NCBI GenBank assembly: GCA_030604885.1
Contig: JAUVUZ010000011.1
Coordinates: 36,502-100,501 of the forward strand
DNA length: 64,000 bases
Direction: 5' to 3'
Origin: Alphaproteobacteria bacterium
Lineage (GTDB): Bacteria > Pseudomonadota > Alphaproteobacteria > Rhodospirillales > Rhodospirillaceae
Position numbers and translations under genes: made by a program. Below the pieces are notes generated by a model that saw only the letters and a list, made by a program, of their open reading frames with translations, ran no database searches and was not told where the DNA came from. Below are positions 8,681-17,554 of this stretch, one piece after another. Each line of letters begins with the position of its first letter. Position 1 is the first letter of the stretch.

Positions 8681-9838
8681 TCACAGCGAGAGCGCGGCGC
8701 CGAACAGCGCCATCGCCGCCACCAGCGCCAGCACCGGCAGCCGCCGCGTCGCCAGCAGCAGGAAGCCCGCCGCCACCGCCGCCGCGTCCCACGGGCCGCG
8801 CACGGCGGCGGTGAGCACCGGGTCCACCCACGCGGCGGCGAGCAGGCCGATCACCGCCAGGTTGACGCCGTTGAGCAACCGCGCCGCGAGGCGGGAGCGC
8901 CGCAGCCGTTGCGCGTAGGGGAGGATGCCGAACACCATCAGCATCGAGGGCAGGAAGATCGCCGCCGTCGCCACCGCCGCGGCGGCGACCGGCTGCCCGG
9001 GCTGGAGCGCCGCGCCGAGGAACGCCGAGATCGTGAACAACGGCCCCGGCACCGCCTGGGCGGCGCCGTATCCGGCGAGGAAGGTGTCGGCGGGCAGCAG
9101 CCCGGCGTCCACCCACTCGGCCTTCAACAGCGGCAGCACCACGTGGCCGCCGCCGAACACCAGGCTCCCGGCGCGGTAGAAGCGGTCGGCGAGGTCGACC
9201 AGCGGCGCGTGGGCGAGCGCCGCCGCCACCGGCAGCAGCGCCAGCAGCGCCACCCACGCCACCAGCCACAGCCACGCCCGGCCGCCGCCGGCCGCGTCGT
9301 CGGCGAGCGGCTCCGGCTCCTCCTCGGCGCGCAGGGTGCCCCACAGGGCGCCGATGCCGATCGCGCCCAGTTGCCCGTCGAGGCCGGGCACCGCGCCCGC
9401 CACCACCGCCGCCGCGAGCGCCGGGGCGAGGTCGAGGGGGCGGCGGAAGCGCCCCTTCGCCATGTGCAGCAGCGCCACCCCCACCACCGCCGCCGCCGCC
9501 CAGGCGAGGCCGCGCGCGGCGGCGGCGAGGCCCTCGGGCGGCAGCAGCGCCACCCCGGCGCCGAGGCCGCCGAGCAGCAGCGCCGACGGCAGGGTGAAAC
9601 CGAGCCACGCCGCGAACGCCCCCGGCAGCCCGCCCCGGAGATAACCGATCGCAAGGCCGAGCTGGGAGCTGGCGGGACCGGGCAGCACGTGGCACAGGGC
9701 GACGAGATCGGCGAACGCGCGGGGAGTGAGCCAGGCGCGGCGGCGCACGAACGCGGTTTCGAAATAGCCGATGTGGGCCACCGGGCCGCCGAACGCGGTC
9801 AGCCCGAGTCCCAAAAACGTCATGAAAATCCGCAGCAT
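8681..9838 (-). CDS. chrA: Chromate transporter, two-domain form
   Basis: A 385-residue polytopic inner-membrane protein of the CHR family. The two homologous halves characteristic of long-chain ChrA are visible: the first opens with FLGLGLTAFGGPVAHIGYFE and has CHVLPGPASSQLGLAIGYL, the second repeats the pattern with SLVFGGGHVVLPLL and YGAAQAVPGPLFTISAFLG. Family members expel chromate or, in some cases, move sulfate-like anions. ATG at 9838 was chosen because GGGGAG precedes it; a GTG at 9853 is also in frame. It is transcribed away from the nucleotide cyclase gene, and stands 90 bases from cdd. Confidence 0.9.
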   Translation of the reverse strand: MLRIFMTFLGLGLTAFGGPVAHIGYFETAFVRRRAWLTPRAFADLVALCHVLPGPASSQLGLAIGYLRGGLPGAFAAWLGFTLPSALLLGGLGAGVALLPPEGLAAAARGLAWAAAAVVGVALLHMAKGRFRRPLDLAPALAAAVVAGAVPGLDGQLGAIGIGALWGTLRAEEEPEPLADDAAGGGRAWLWLVAWVALLALLPVAAALAHAPLVDLADRFYRAGSLVFGGGHVVLPLLKAEWVDAGLLPADTFLAGYGAAQAVPGPLFTISAFLGAALQPGQPVAAAAVATAAIFLPSMLMVFGILPYAQRLRRSRLAARLLNGVNLAVIGLLAAAWVDPVLTAAVRGPWDAAAVAAGFLLLATRRLPVLALVAAMALFGAALSL

Positions 9839-9981
9839 CGCCCCGCTCCCCACCGGTTCGACCAGAGATGGCGCGGACGGGGCGGCGGGTCAAGCGAGGC
9901 TTGGCCCGCGCGGTGCGAACCGGTATGATCGCGGCCACCCCGCGGCCCCGCGTCCGTTCGCGCCGCCGCCTCTGCCCGAGG

Positions 9982-11175
9982 ATGCCCGCCGTGCCCGCGT
10001 CCAACCCGATCCGCGAATGGTTGAACACCGAAGCCTGGGAGCTTCCCAAGAGCGACGACGGCGAAGGGTTGCGCCGCTTCGCCGGGGTGTTGCTGCGCAA
10101 CGGCATTCCGGTGCGGCGGATGCGCATCGCCGCTCCGGCGCTGCACCCGCTCTACCGCGCCTTTTCGATGACTTGGGATGCCGACGGCGACCGGGTGGAC
10201 GAGTTCGAGGTGCCTCACGACTACGACGAGGCCGACCCGCAGTTCTTCCGCAGCCCGCTGCACACCATCTTCGTGGAAGGCGCGCACGCGGTGCGCCGCC
10301 GCCTGAATCAGCCGCGCGGCTGCAACTGCCCGCCCGACCCGATGGAAGAGGGCATGACCGATTTCGCCAGCTTCCGCCTGTCGTTCCGCCTGCTGCCGAT
10401 GACCGAGGGGGCGTTCAGCATCGCCACCGACGCGCCGGGCGGCTTCAGCAAGCGCGACCTGCAAATCCTCGACGGCGCGATGCCCGCGATGTCGCACCTG
10501 GCCGAGGTGTACATGTTCGAGGACATGACCACCACGCTGATGCGCACCTACCTCGGCACCACGCCGGGCGAGCGGGTGATGAAGGGGCAGATCCGCCGCG
10601 GCGACGGCATCGACATCCGCGCGGTGATCTGGTTCAGCGACTTGCGGGATTCCACCCGGCTCTCGGCCGAGCTGCCGCGCGCCGAGTTCCTCGCCCTGCT
10701 CAACCGCTATTTCGATTGCAGCGCCGGGCCGGTGCTGGCGGAGGGCGGCGAGGTGCTGCGCTACATCGGCGACGCGGTGCTGGCGATCTTCCCCGCCGAG
10801 ACCGAGGCGCAGACCCGCGAGGCGTGCGAGCGCGCGGTGCGCGCCGCCCGCGCCGCCCGCCTCTGCCTCGCCGAGCTCAACGCCGAGCGGGCCGCCGGGC
10901 TGAAGGCGCCGATCGAGTTCGGCATCGGCCTGCACGTGGGCGAAGTGACCTACGGCAACATCGGCGTGCCCGACCGGCTGGAGTTCACGGTGATCGGCGA
11001 GGCCGCCAACCGCGCCGCGCGGCTGCAGAACCAGAGCAAGATCCTGCGCTGCCCGCTGGTGGTGTCGGAGGATTTCGCCCACGCCCACGGCGGCCGCTGG
11101 ACCCGCCTCGGCTTCATGGACACCCGGGGCGCGGGCGACGCGGCGGTGTTCGGCCCGACGGACTGGCCGTTCTGA
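9982..11175 (+). CDS. Class III adenylate/guanylate cyclase
   Basis: About 397 residues. The C-terminal half (roughly 210-390) is a class III nucleotide cyclase domain: first metal Asp in IWFSDLRDST, second in RYIGDAVLAIF, transition-state Asn/Arg in EAANRAARL. The N-terminal 200 residues resemble the uncharacterised regulatory region of many alphaproteobacterial cyclases and include a CNCPP cysteine pair. The two positions that usually select ATP (Lys and Asp) read Arg (RYIGD) and Glu (VIGEAAN), so the nucleotide used is uncertain. The start is unsettled: ATG 9982, GTG 9991 and an ATG at 9868 share the frame. It ends three bases before the convergent hydrolase gene. No membrane segment is seen. 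Confidence 0.85.
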   Translation: MPAVPASNPIREWLNTEAWELPKSDDGEGLRRFAGVLLRNGIPVRRMRIAAPALHPLYRAFSMTWDADGDRVDEFEVPHDYDEADPQFFRSPLHTIFVEGAHAVRRRLNQPRGCNCPPDPMEEGMTDFASFRLSFRLLPMTEGAFSIATDAPGGFSKRDLQILDGAMPAMSHLAEVYMFEDMTTTLMRTYLGTTPGERVMKGQIRRGDGIDIRAVIWFSDLRDSTRLSAELPRAEFLALLNRYFDCSAGPVLAEGGEVLRYIGDAVLAIFPAETEAQTREACERAVRAARAARLCLAELNAERAAGLKAPIEFGIGLHVGEVTYGNIGVPDRLEFTVIGEAANRAARLQNQSKILRCPLVVSEDFAHAHGGRWTRLGFMDTRGAGDAAVFGPTDWPF

Positions 11176-11178
11176 CCG

Positions 11179-11967
11179 CTACTTCACCGCGCCGAGATCG
11201 AAGCTCTGCCCCGGCTCGACGATGCCGCGGAAACCCGCCGCCACCGCGTCGGGCCGATGGGTGCAGTTGACGTGATAGAGCCACATCCGGCTCTTGAGGG
11301 CGGGATCGAGGGTGGACAGCTCGAGGAAGTGGGCGTGCGCGCCCGAAGGCTCGGCGAGGGTTTCGCAATCCTGGAAGATCAGCTCCGCGCGCGCGTACCA
11401 GGGGTCGAGCCGGTCGCGCTCGAACCGGCAGTCGGAGGTGAGCAGCACCCCGCCCGCGTCGTTTTCGAGAAACACCCCGTAGGACCACATCAGATACGCG
11501 CCGCCGCGCAGGTGCACCAGCGGCACCAGCGAGAACCGCGCGCCCATCCAGGTGAAGGATTCGTCGGTGGCGACCTCCTCCACCTCGAACACCTGGTCGA
11601 GGTCGGCGAGGCCGAAATCCAGCAGTTCCATGCCCGCCTTGAGGCAGTTGTCCCACAGCGGGCGGCGCAGCGGCTCGGGCACGATCAGGCGCACCCGCCG
11701 CCCCTGGCCGATGAAGTAGTTCTTGAGGCCCAGCCACTCGAGGCCGCCCACGTGGTCGGCGTGGAGGTGGCTGACGTAGACGGCGTCCACGTCGCCATGG
11801 CCGAGGCCGAGGGCGCGCAGGCCCCAGCGGGCGTCGGACCCGCAGTCGAACAACAGTCTCCGCGTCTCCCCCGTCTCCGGGTCGGGAGCTTCGAAAAGCA
11901 TGTTGCTTTGAAAGTTGCCCGGAACGGTCGAGAACGCCGATCCGGAACCGATGAACGTCAAACGCAT
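11179..11967 (-). CDS. Metallo-beta-lactamase-fold hydrolase
   Basis: A 262-residue protein of the metallo-beta-lactamase superfamily. The dinuclear metal motif is SHLHADHVGG (His67, His69, Asp71, His72), with further candidate ligands in PLVHLRGG, LTSDCRF (Asp) and VNCTH near the C-terminus. The overall style (MRLTFIGSGSAF opening) is that of RNase Z or cyclic-nucleotide phosphodiesterase relatives. Its convergent neighbour is a nucleotide cyclase, which makes a phosphodiesterase role attractive, but that is inference from position only. It is divergent from the rRNA methyltransferase gene, with a shared 140-base promoter region. Confidence 0.8.
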   Translation of the reverse strand: MRLTFIGSGSAFSTVPGNFQSNMLFEAPDPETGETRRLLFDCGSDARWGLRALGLGHGDVDAVYVSHLHADHVGGLEWLGLKNYFIGQGRRVRLIVPEPLRRPLWDNCLKAGMELLDFGLADLDQVFEVEEVATDESFTWMGARFSLVPLVHLRGGAYLMWSYGVFLENDAGGVLLTSDCRFERDRLDPWYARAELIFQDCETLAEPSGAHAHFLELSTLDPALKSRMWLYHVNCTHRPDAVAAGFRGIVEPGQSFDLGAVK

Positions 11968-12110
11968 GCCGACGGATCCTTACGCGCCGCGGGTACCCCA
12001 CTCACTAGAACATGTTCCAAGTCTAGAGGAAACCCTCGGCGGGGACTGTGTCGTGGATTACACCTTTTCCGCCTCTTGCCTCGCGTGCCGCAAGCCGCTA
12101 TGCCTCGCCC

Positions 12111-13295
12111 ATGACCCTGGACCTGCGCCTCACCAACGCCGCCGCCCGCCGCCTCGCCGAGGGATACCCCTGGGTGTTCAAGGGCGACGTCGCCTGGACC
12201 TCCGCCCTCGACCTCGCCGAGCCGGGCGAGCTGGCGCGGTTCTGCGATTTGCGCCTCAAGCCGCTGGGCCTCGGCACCTTCAACCCGCGCACCGAACTCT
12301 GCGCACGGGTGCTGGCGGCGGGGCCGAAGGCGCGGGTGGACGCGGATCTCTTCTCCGCCCGGCTCGCCCGCGCCCTGGACAAACGCGCGGCGCTGTTCGC
12401 CGTTCCGCACTACCGCTGGGTTCACGCGGAGGGGGACTTCCTGCCCGGGCTGGTGGTGGACCGCTACGGCGACGTGCTCTCGGTGCAGGTGACCACCGCC
12501 GGGATGGAGCGCCTCAAGCCCTTGTGGCTGCCCGCGCTGCACGCCCTGGCGCGGCCGAAGACGATCGTCTGGCGCAACGACCTACCCGCCCGCCGCCAGG
12601 AGGGCCTGCCCACCGAGGCGGAGGTGTGGGGCGAGGCGCCGCAAGGGCCGGTGGCGGTGATCGAAGGCGACGTGACCTTCCGCGCCGACCTGGTGGACGG
12701 GCAGAAGACCGGCTGGTTCTTCGACCAGCGCGCCAACCGCATGCACGTGGCCGAATTCGCGCCGGGCCGGACGGTGATCGACCTCTATTCCCACGCCGGG
12801 GGCTTCGGCCTGCCGGCCGCGGTGGCGGGCGCGGCGGCGGTGACGATGGTCGACGTTTCCCCCCTCGCCCTCGCACTTTCCCGCCGCGCCGCCGCCGAGA
12901 ACCGCGTGGCGGAGCGCTGCGAATGGGTGGAGGCGGACGTCTTCGACTTCCTCGACCCCTCCGCCGACGACGGCCGCCGCTGGGAGGTGGTGGTGGTGGA
13001 CCCGCCCGCCTTCATCAAGGACCGCCGCAAGATTCCCGCCGGACTGGCGGGATACCGCAAGCTCGCCCGCCTCGCCGCCGCCAAAACCGCGCCAGGCGGC
13101 CTGTTCTTCATGGCGTCGTGCTCGCACCACGCCCACCCGCCGCAGTTCAAGGCGGCGGTGGAGGCGGGCCTCGCCGACGCGGGGCGGAGCTTCGCGCCGC
13201 TGCGCCAGGCGCGCGCCGACCGCGACCACCCGGTCCACCCCAAGCTGCCGCAGAACGACTACCTCAAGGCCCTCACCTACCGCCTCGACCCGTAG
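12111..13295 (+). CDS. RlmI-like class I rRNA (cytosine-C5) methyltransferase
   Basis: A 394-residue SAM-dependent methyltransferase of the RlmI family, which methylates a cytosine of 23S rRNA. An N-terminal PUA-like RNA-binding region (about 1-70, RRLAEGYPWVFKGDV) is followed by a central segment (LVVDRYGDVLSVQ), the GWFFDQRANR motif and a Rossmann methyltransferase core with VIDLYSHAGGFGLPAA (SAM binding) and VVVDPPAFIKDRRK (catalytic loop), ending with CSHHAHPPQF. ATG 12111 begins the family-typical N-terminus; the in-frame extension upstream does not look conserved. A perfect hairpin (13297-13315) lies directly after the stop. Confidence 0.88.
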   Translation: MTLDLRLTNAAARRLAEGYPWVFKGDVAWTSALDLAEPGELARFCDLRLKPLGLGTFNPRTELCARVLAAGPKARVDADLFSARLARALDKRAALFAVPHYRWVHAEGDFLPGLVVDRYGDVLSVQVTTAGMERLKPLWLPALHALARPKTIVWRNDLPARRQEGLPTEAEVWGEAPQGPVAVIEGDVTFRADLVDGQKTGWFFDQRANRMHVAEFAPGRTVIDLYSHAGGFGLPAAVAGAAAVTMVDVSPLALALSRRAAAENRVAERCEWVEADVFDFLDPSADDGRRWEVVVVDPPAFIKDRRKIPAGLAGYRKLARLAAAKTAPGGLFFMASCSHHAHPPQFKAAVEAGLADAGRSFAPLRQARADRDHPVHPKLPQNDYLKALTYRLDP

Positions 13296-13296
13296 C

Positions 13297-13315
13297 CGTT
13301 GCGGTTTTCGCAACG
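13297..13315 (+). terminator. Hairpin after the rRNA methyltransferase gene
   Basis: Perfect 7-bp stem CGTTGCG-gtttt-CGCAACG starting two bases after the stop codon. There is no clear T run behind it, so it may be a weak or Rho-assisted end point or an RNA-stabilising hairpin. Confidence 0.35.
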
Positions 13316-13390
13316 AAGCTTTGCCGCGCGTCGCGATACCCGCGACGCCGGGCCGGGGTTACATCCGGAGTGCAACCAGGAGCACTCCCC

Positions 13391-14164
13391 ATGACACTTC
13401 CCGCCCTGTTCGTCTCCCACGGCGCGCCGACCCTCGCGATCTCCGACACTCCGGCACGGCGCTTCCTCGCCGATTACGGCGCGGCGCTGCCGAAGCCCGC
13501 CGCGATCGTCGTCGTCACCGCCCATTGGGAAACCGACCTGCCGACCGTCGGCGGCGCGGCGGCGCCCGACACCATCCACGATTTCGGCGGATTCGGCGAG
13601 GCGCTGCAGCGCTTCCGCTACCCCGCCCCCGGCGCGCCGGAGCTGGCCGCGCGCGTCGCCGAAAGCTTGAGGGCGGCGGGCATGGTGGCGGCGGTGGACC
13701 CGGCGCGCGGCCTCGACCACGGCGTGTGGGTGCCGCTGTCGCTGCTGTTCCCGGCGGCGGACGTGCCGGTGGTGCCGGTGTCGGTGCAGCCGCGCCTCGC
13801 CCCGGCGTTCGCCGAACGCCTCGGCCGCGCGCTCCGGCCGCTGCGCGACGCGGGCGTGCTGGTGCTCGCCTCCGGCTCCCTCACCCACAACCTGCGCGCC
13901 CTCGACTGGGCGGCGGGGGACGCGGACGCGGCCGACCCGCGCGCCGCCGCGTTCGCCGATTGGGTGGAGGCGGCGGTCGCCCGCGACGACCGCACCGCCC
14001 TGCTCGCCTATCGCGCGCTGGCGCCGTTCGCGCGTTTCCACCACCCCACCGAGGAGCACCTGCTGCCGCTGTTCGCCGCCCTCGGCGCGGGCGGCCGGGG
14101 GCGGCGCGTCCACACCAGCGCCACCTTCGGCACCCTGATGATGGACGCCTACGAATTTTCCTGA
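13391..14164 (+). CDS. LigB/DODA-type extradiol dioxygenase family protein
   Basis: A 257-residue protein of the class III extradiol ring-cleavage dioxygenase superfamily (4,5-DOPA dioxygenase group, YgiD-like). Predicted metal ligands: His10 in LFVSHGAPTL, His45 in VVVTAHWE, and a His in the GSLTHNLRAL segment; LDHGVWVPLSLLFP is another family hallmark. Length fits the family (about 255-265). The substrate is probably a catechol-type aromatic, but many members are uncharacterised. An AGGAG ribosome site precedes the ATG. It lies 76 bases before trpB in the same direction, so the two may be co-transcribed. Confidence 0.88.
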   Translation: MTLPALFVSHGAPTLAISDTPARRFLADYGAALPKPAAIVVVTAHWETDLPTVGGAAAPDTIHDFGGFGEALQRFRYPAPGAPELAARVAESLRAAGMVAAVDPARGLDHGVWVPLSLLFPAADVPVVPVSVQPRLAPAFAERLGRALRPLRDAGVLVLASGSLTHNLRALDWAAGDADAADPRAAAFADWVEAAVARDDRTALLAYRALAPFARFHHPTEEHLLPLFAALGAGGRGRRVHTSATFGTLMMDAYEFS

Positions 14165-14239
14165 ACCCGCCTTGAGCTTTCCCCCGATCTGCGCGAACCT
14201 GTGCGGACTCGTGATTGCAGACAGGGGGGAACACCAAGA

Positions 14240-15445
14240 ATGACGGCCTACGCCAAGCGTTTTCCGGATGCGAACGGCTACTTCGGCTCCTACGGCGGGG
14301 CCTTCCTGCCGCCCGAGCTGGAGCCGCACTTCGCCGAGATTTCCGCCGCCTACGAGCGGCTTTCGGTGGCCGCCGACTTCCAGGCGGAGCTGCGCCACAT
14401 CCGCAAGCACTTCCAGGGCCGCCCCACCCCGATCTCCTACGCCCGCCGCCTCACCGAGGCGTGCGGCGGCGCGGCGATCTATCTCAAGCGCGAGGACCTC
14501 AACCACTCCGGCGCGCACAAGCTCAACCACTGCATGGCCGAGGCCCTGCTCGCCAAGCACATGGGCAAGACCAAGCTGATCGCCGAGACCGGCGCGGGCC
14601 AGCACGGCGTCGCCCTGGCCACCGCCGCCGCCTATTTCGGCATGGCGTGCGAGATTCACATGGGCGAGGTGGACATCGCCAAGGAGCACCCCAACGTGGT
14701 GCGGATGAAGCTGCTGGGCGCCGAGGTGGTGCCGGTGAGCTTCGGCGCGCGCACCCTGAAGGAGGCGGTGGATTCGGCGTTCGTCTCGTATCTCAAGCAG
14801 GCGGACCATGCGATCTACGCCATCGGCTCGGTGGTGGGGCCGCACCCGTTCCCCAAGATGGTGCGGGATTTCCAGGCGATCGTCGGCGAGGAGGCGCGCG
14901 CCCAGTTCCTCGAACTGGTCGGCCGCCTGCCCGACGTGGTGACCGCGTGCGTCGGCGGCGGCTCCAACGCCATGGGCATCTTCATGGGCTTCGTCGACGA
15001 CGCGGACGTGGAGCTGCACGGCGTCGAGCCGCTCGGCCAGGGGCCGGAGCCGGGCAAGCACGCCGCCACCATGAGCTACGGCTCCGACGGCATGATCCAC
15101 GGCTTCAAGTGCCTGCTGCTGCAGGACGCGAACGGCGAACCGGCGGCGGTGCACTCGGTGGCGAGCGGCCTCGACTATCCGGGCGTCGGCCCCGAGCACT
15201 GCCACCTCAAGACCTCGGGCCGCGCCACCTACGGCACCGCCGACGACGCCGAGGCGCTCAAGGCGTTCTACGCCCTGTGCCGCCTGGAGGGCATCATCCC
15301 GGCGCTCGAAAGCTCCCACGCGGTGGCCTACGCCATGAAGATCGCGCCGTCGCTGCCGGGGAAGACGATCCTCGTCAACCTCTCCGGCCGCGGCGACAAG
15401 GACATCGACTACATCACCGAAACCTTCGGCTTCGGCGAAGCCTGA
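14240..15445 (+). CDS. trpB: Tryptophan synthase beta-chain-like PLP enzyme (stand-alone, divergent)
   Basis: A 401-residue fold-type II PLP enzyme of the TrpB family. The PLP lysine is Lys94 ([10 protein letters not shown]), the catalytic Glu is Glu116 ([11 protein letters not shown]), and the phosphate-binding loop is [10 protein letters not shown]. Family length is normal. There is no trpA or other tryptophan gene nearby, and the part that usually contacts the alpha subunit differs from housekeeping TrpB (for example [20 protein letters not shown] and [15 protein letters not shown]). It could be an extra TrpB working on indole released elsewhere, or an enzyme with a related beta-replacement reaction. 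A flavin-barrel gene follows after 20 bases. ATG 14240 is preceded by a purine-rich GGGGGGAA. Confidence 0.85.
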   Translation: MTAYAKRFPDANGYFGSYGGAFLPPELEPHFAEISAAYERLSVAADFQAELRHIRKHFQGRPTPISYARRLTEACGGAAIYLKREDLNHSGAHKLNHCMAEALLAKHMGKTKLIAETGAGQHGVALATAAAYFGMACEIHMGEVDIAKEHPNVVRMKLLGAEVVPVSFGARTLKEAVDSAFVSYLKQADHAIYAIGSVVGPHPFPKMVRDFQAIVGEEARAQFLELVGRLPDVVTACVGGGSNAMGIFMGFVDDADVELHGVEPLGQGPEPGKHAATMSYGSDGMIHGFKCLLLQDANGEPAAVHSVASGLDYPGVGPEHCHLKTSGRATYGTADDAEALKAFYALCRLEGIIPALESSHAVAYAMKIAPSLPGKTILVNLSGRGDKDIDYITETFGFGEA

Positions 15446-15465
15446 GCCGACCCGGGAGAGCCGCC

Positions 15466-16107
15466 ATGACCGAAGACGCGCCGCCCAAGACCCCGCCGAT
15501 CCTGCAAACCCCGCGCAACACCCTCCAGCGCCTGAGCCGCCGCGCCTCCTACGACCGGGCGGTGATCCACGCGATCCTCGACGACGGCTACGTCGCGGTG
15601 ATCAGCGCGCTGGTGGAGGGCGCGGTGCGCGCGCAGCCGATCTACTACTGGCGGGTGGGCGACGAGCTGTTCGTCCACGGCTCGCGCCACAACGCCCTGT
15701 TCAAGGCGCTGATGGACGGCCAGGAAGCCTGCATCACCGTCGCCCATCTCGACGGCCTGGTGCTGGCGCGCTCGGCCTTCCACCACTCGATGAACTACCG
15801 CTCGGTGGTGATCTACGCCCACGCGCGGGAGGTGACCGCCGCCGCCGAACGCACGGCGGTGCTCAAGCAGTCGGTGGAGCGCCTCGCCGCCGGGCGCTGG
15901 GGGCAGATCCGCAAGCCCTCCGAGCCGGAGCTGCGCGGCACCATGGTGCTGGGCTTCGCGATTTCCGAGGCGTCCGCCAAGGCCCGCTCCGGCCCGCCGG
16001 TGGACGATCCGGACGACTACGGCCTGCCGGTGTGGGCGGGCGTGGTGCCCTGCAAGCTGGCGTTCGGCGAGGGCGAGGAAGACACCAACGCCCAGCCCCC
16101 GGCATAG
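15466..16107 (+). CDS. Pyridoxamine 5'-phosphate oxidase-family FMN split-barrel protein
   Basis: A 213-residue protein of the flavin-binding split-barrel family (nitroimidazole-resistance/pyridoxamine-oxidase-like). Visible pattern: short N-terminal helix (TLQRLSRRASYDRAVIHAIL), first barrel strands (GYVAVISAL), YYWRVGDELFVHGSRHNALF with the Gly-Ser residues expected to contact FMN phosphate, CITVAHLDGLVLARSAFHHSMNYRSVVIYA, and a WGQIRKPSEPEL segment. Such proteins bind FMN, F420 or heme and many lack a known reaction. It follows the trpB-like gene closely with a good GGGAGAG ribosome site, suggesting one transcript. Confidence 0.8.
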   Translation: MTEDAPPKTPPILQTPRNTLQRLSRRASYDRAVIHAILDDGYVAVISALVEGAVRAQPIYYWRVGDELFVHGSRHNALFKALMDGQEACITVAHLDGLVLARSAFHHSMNYRSVVIYAHAREVTAAAERTAVLKQSVERLAAGRWGQIRKPSEPELRGTMVLGFAISEASAKARSGPPVDDPDDYGLPVWAGVVPCKLAFGEGEEDTNAQPPA

Positions 16108-16139
16108 CACCGGGCCGCCGCCGTCCCCATCTCGGAAGC

Positions 16140-16940
16140 ATGGGTGGAGCCGGCGGCGCACTGAACGACCTCTGGGCGGACGCGGCATCGGCCGCCGAGG
16201 CGCTGATGGCGTGGGTGCGGCTGCAACAGCTCGAACTCTTCCGCGGCTTCTTCGAGGCGATCGGCGTCGCCGCGTTCGCCGCCAACGCCGCCGCGCTTCT
16301 CGCCCTGGTCGCCGCCGGGCTGCTCTACGGCCTGTTCCACGCCATCGGCCCGGGGCCGGGCAAGGCGGCGCTGGCCGCCTATCTCCTCAGCCATCCCAGC
16401 TCCTTCGCGCGGGCGCTGCGCCTGGGCCTGCTGGCGGCGCTGGCGCAAGGCGCCTGCACCGCCGCCCTGGTGGCGCTCGGCGCCTCGGTGAACGACGGCG
16501 ACCGCGCCAGCGCCGCCGCCCTCGCCCTGGTGGGCGCGGCGCTTCTGGCGCTGGCGGCGCTGCGGCTGCACCGCGCGCTGTTCGGCGGCGATCCCCCGCC
16601 CCGGCTCTCGCCTCTCTGGCTCGCCCTCGCCATCGGTCTGCGCCCCGATCTCGTCGGCGTGGTGGTGCTCGCCACCACCACCCGCCTCGGCGTCGGCTGG
16701 GTGGGCGGCGTGGCGGTGGCCTCCATGGCGCTCGGCACCGGCCTCGCCATCGCGGCGTTCTGCGCCTTCCTCGCCGCGACGCGCGGCGGCTTGGCGTGGC
16801 TCGGCCGCCTCGCCGGGCGCGGGGGGCGGATCGCGGGCGCGGGCGTCGGCGTGGTCGGCGCCTTCGCGGTGAGCGGCATCGGCCTGCTGCTGCTCGACCC
16901 CACCCTGGCCGACGCGGTGGTCGCCCGCCTCGCCCGATAA
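16140..16940 (+). CDS. NicO/RcnA-type nickel-cobalt exporter-like membrane protein
   Basis: A 266-residue polytopic inner-membrane protein with about six hydrophobic helices. The motif LYGLFHAIGPGPGKAALAAY (residues 62-81) is the hallmark of the NicO/RcnA group, in which the His and the GPG-GK loop lie in a membrane helix; here the usual second His of GPGHGK is Pro. Family members export nickel or cobalt, and some relatives import nickel. No His-rich loop is present. The ATG at 16140 has GGAAG before it; an upstream in-frame ATG would overlap the preceding gene. Convincing as a family member, metal unknown. Confidence 0.75.
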   Translation: MGGAGGALNDLWADAASAAEALMAWVRLQQLELFRGFFEAIGVAAFAANAAALLALVAAGLLYGLFHAIGPGPGKAALAAYLLSHPSSFARALRLGLLAALAQGACTAALVALGASVNDGDRASAAALALVGAALLALAALRLHRALFGGDPPPRLSPLWLALAIGLRPDLVGVVVLATTTRLGVGWVGGVAVASMALGTGLAIAAFCAFLAATRGGLAWLGRLAGRGGRIAGAGVGVVGAFAVSGIGLLLLDPTLADAVVARLAR

Positions 16941-16965
16941 ACCACCTCCGGGTCGTCTTTGATAG

Positions 16966-16994
16966 TTGACCCACGGGTGATCTTTTGCCATACA
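16966..16994 (+). promoter_or_regulatory. Sigma-70-like promoter for the Rrf2 regulator gene
   Basis: TTGACC (16966-16971) and CATACA (16989-16994) with a 17-base spacer, about 34 bases before the ATG. A small palindrome ACCCACGGGT (16969-16978) overlaps the -35 box and could be an operator. Prediction by eye. Confidence 0.45.
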
Positions 16995-17027
16995 GAACGT
17001 GGGGATATTCGCGAGAAGGCGCGTGGG

Positions 17028-17462
17028 ATGATTTCGCTGTCGCAGTCGATGGGATACGCGGTGCTGGCGCTGGCCCAGATGGACCCGCTCGGGCGGGAAC
17101 TGGTGCTCGCCGCCGACGTCGCCGAAGCCGCCAACATTCCCAAGCCCTACCTCGCAAAGGTTCTCGCGCGCCTCCAGGCGGCGGGGATCGTCTCGGGCAA
17201 ACGCGGCCAGGGCGGTGGGCTGCGCCTCACCCGCCCGGCGAGCGCGATCACCCTGATCGAGGTCGCCGACGCCATCGAGGGCGAAGGCTGGCGCACCGCC
17301 TGCCTGCTCGGCATCCCCGGGTGCTCGGAAGGCAAGCCCTGCCCGATGCACGACTACTGGGGCGCGGCGCGCGCCGAGATCGCCGCCCGGCTCCAGTCCA
17401 CGACCCTCGACCGGGTCCGCGACTTCACCGAGGCGGGGTGGAAAATGCCCGAAACCGCCTAG
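17028..17462 (+). CDS. Rrf2-family iron-sulfur transcription regulator
   Basis: A 144-residue winged-helix regulator of the Rrf2 family (IscR/NsrR/RirA group). The N-terminal helix-turn-helix is typical (SQSMGYAVLALAQM, then IPKPYLAKVLARLQAAGIV and the wing GKRGQGGGLRL). Three cysteines that should hold a [2Fe-2S] or [4Fe-4S] cluster are spaced C-x6-C-x5-C (TACLLGIPGCSEGKPC). Members sense iron-sulfur status or nitric oxide. The next gene is hcp, a frequent target of nitric-oxide-responsive regulators, so an NsrR-like role is plausible. ATG 17028 begins the standard N-terminus. Confidence 0.88.
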   Translation: MISLSQSMGYAVLALAQMDPLGRELVLAADVAEAANIPKPYLAKVLARLQAAGIVSGKRGQGGGLRLTRPASAITLIEVADAIEGEGWRTACLLGIPGCSEGKPCPMHDYWGAARAEIAARLQSTTLDRVRDFTEAGWKMPETA

Positions 17463-17554
17463 CCGGATTCTCCTCCGACCCCCAACCGGCAGAGCGCGCC
17501 CATGCGGCGCGAACGCCCCAACCTTGCCGTTTTCCAAGCCGAAAGGACCGTGCC

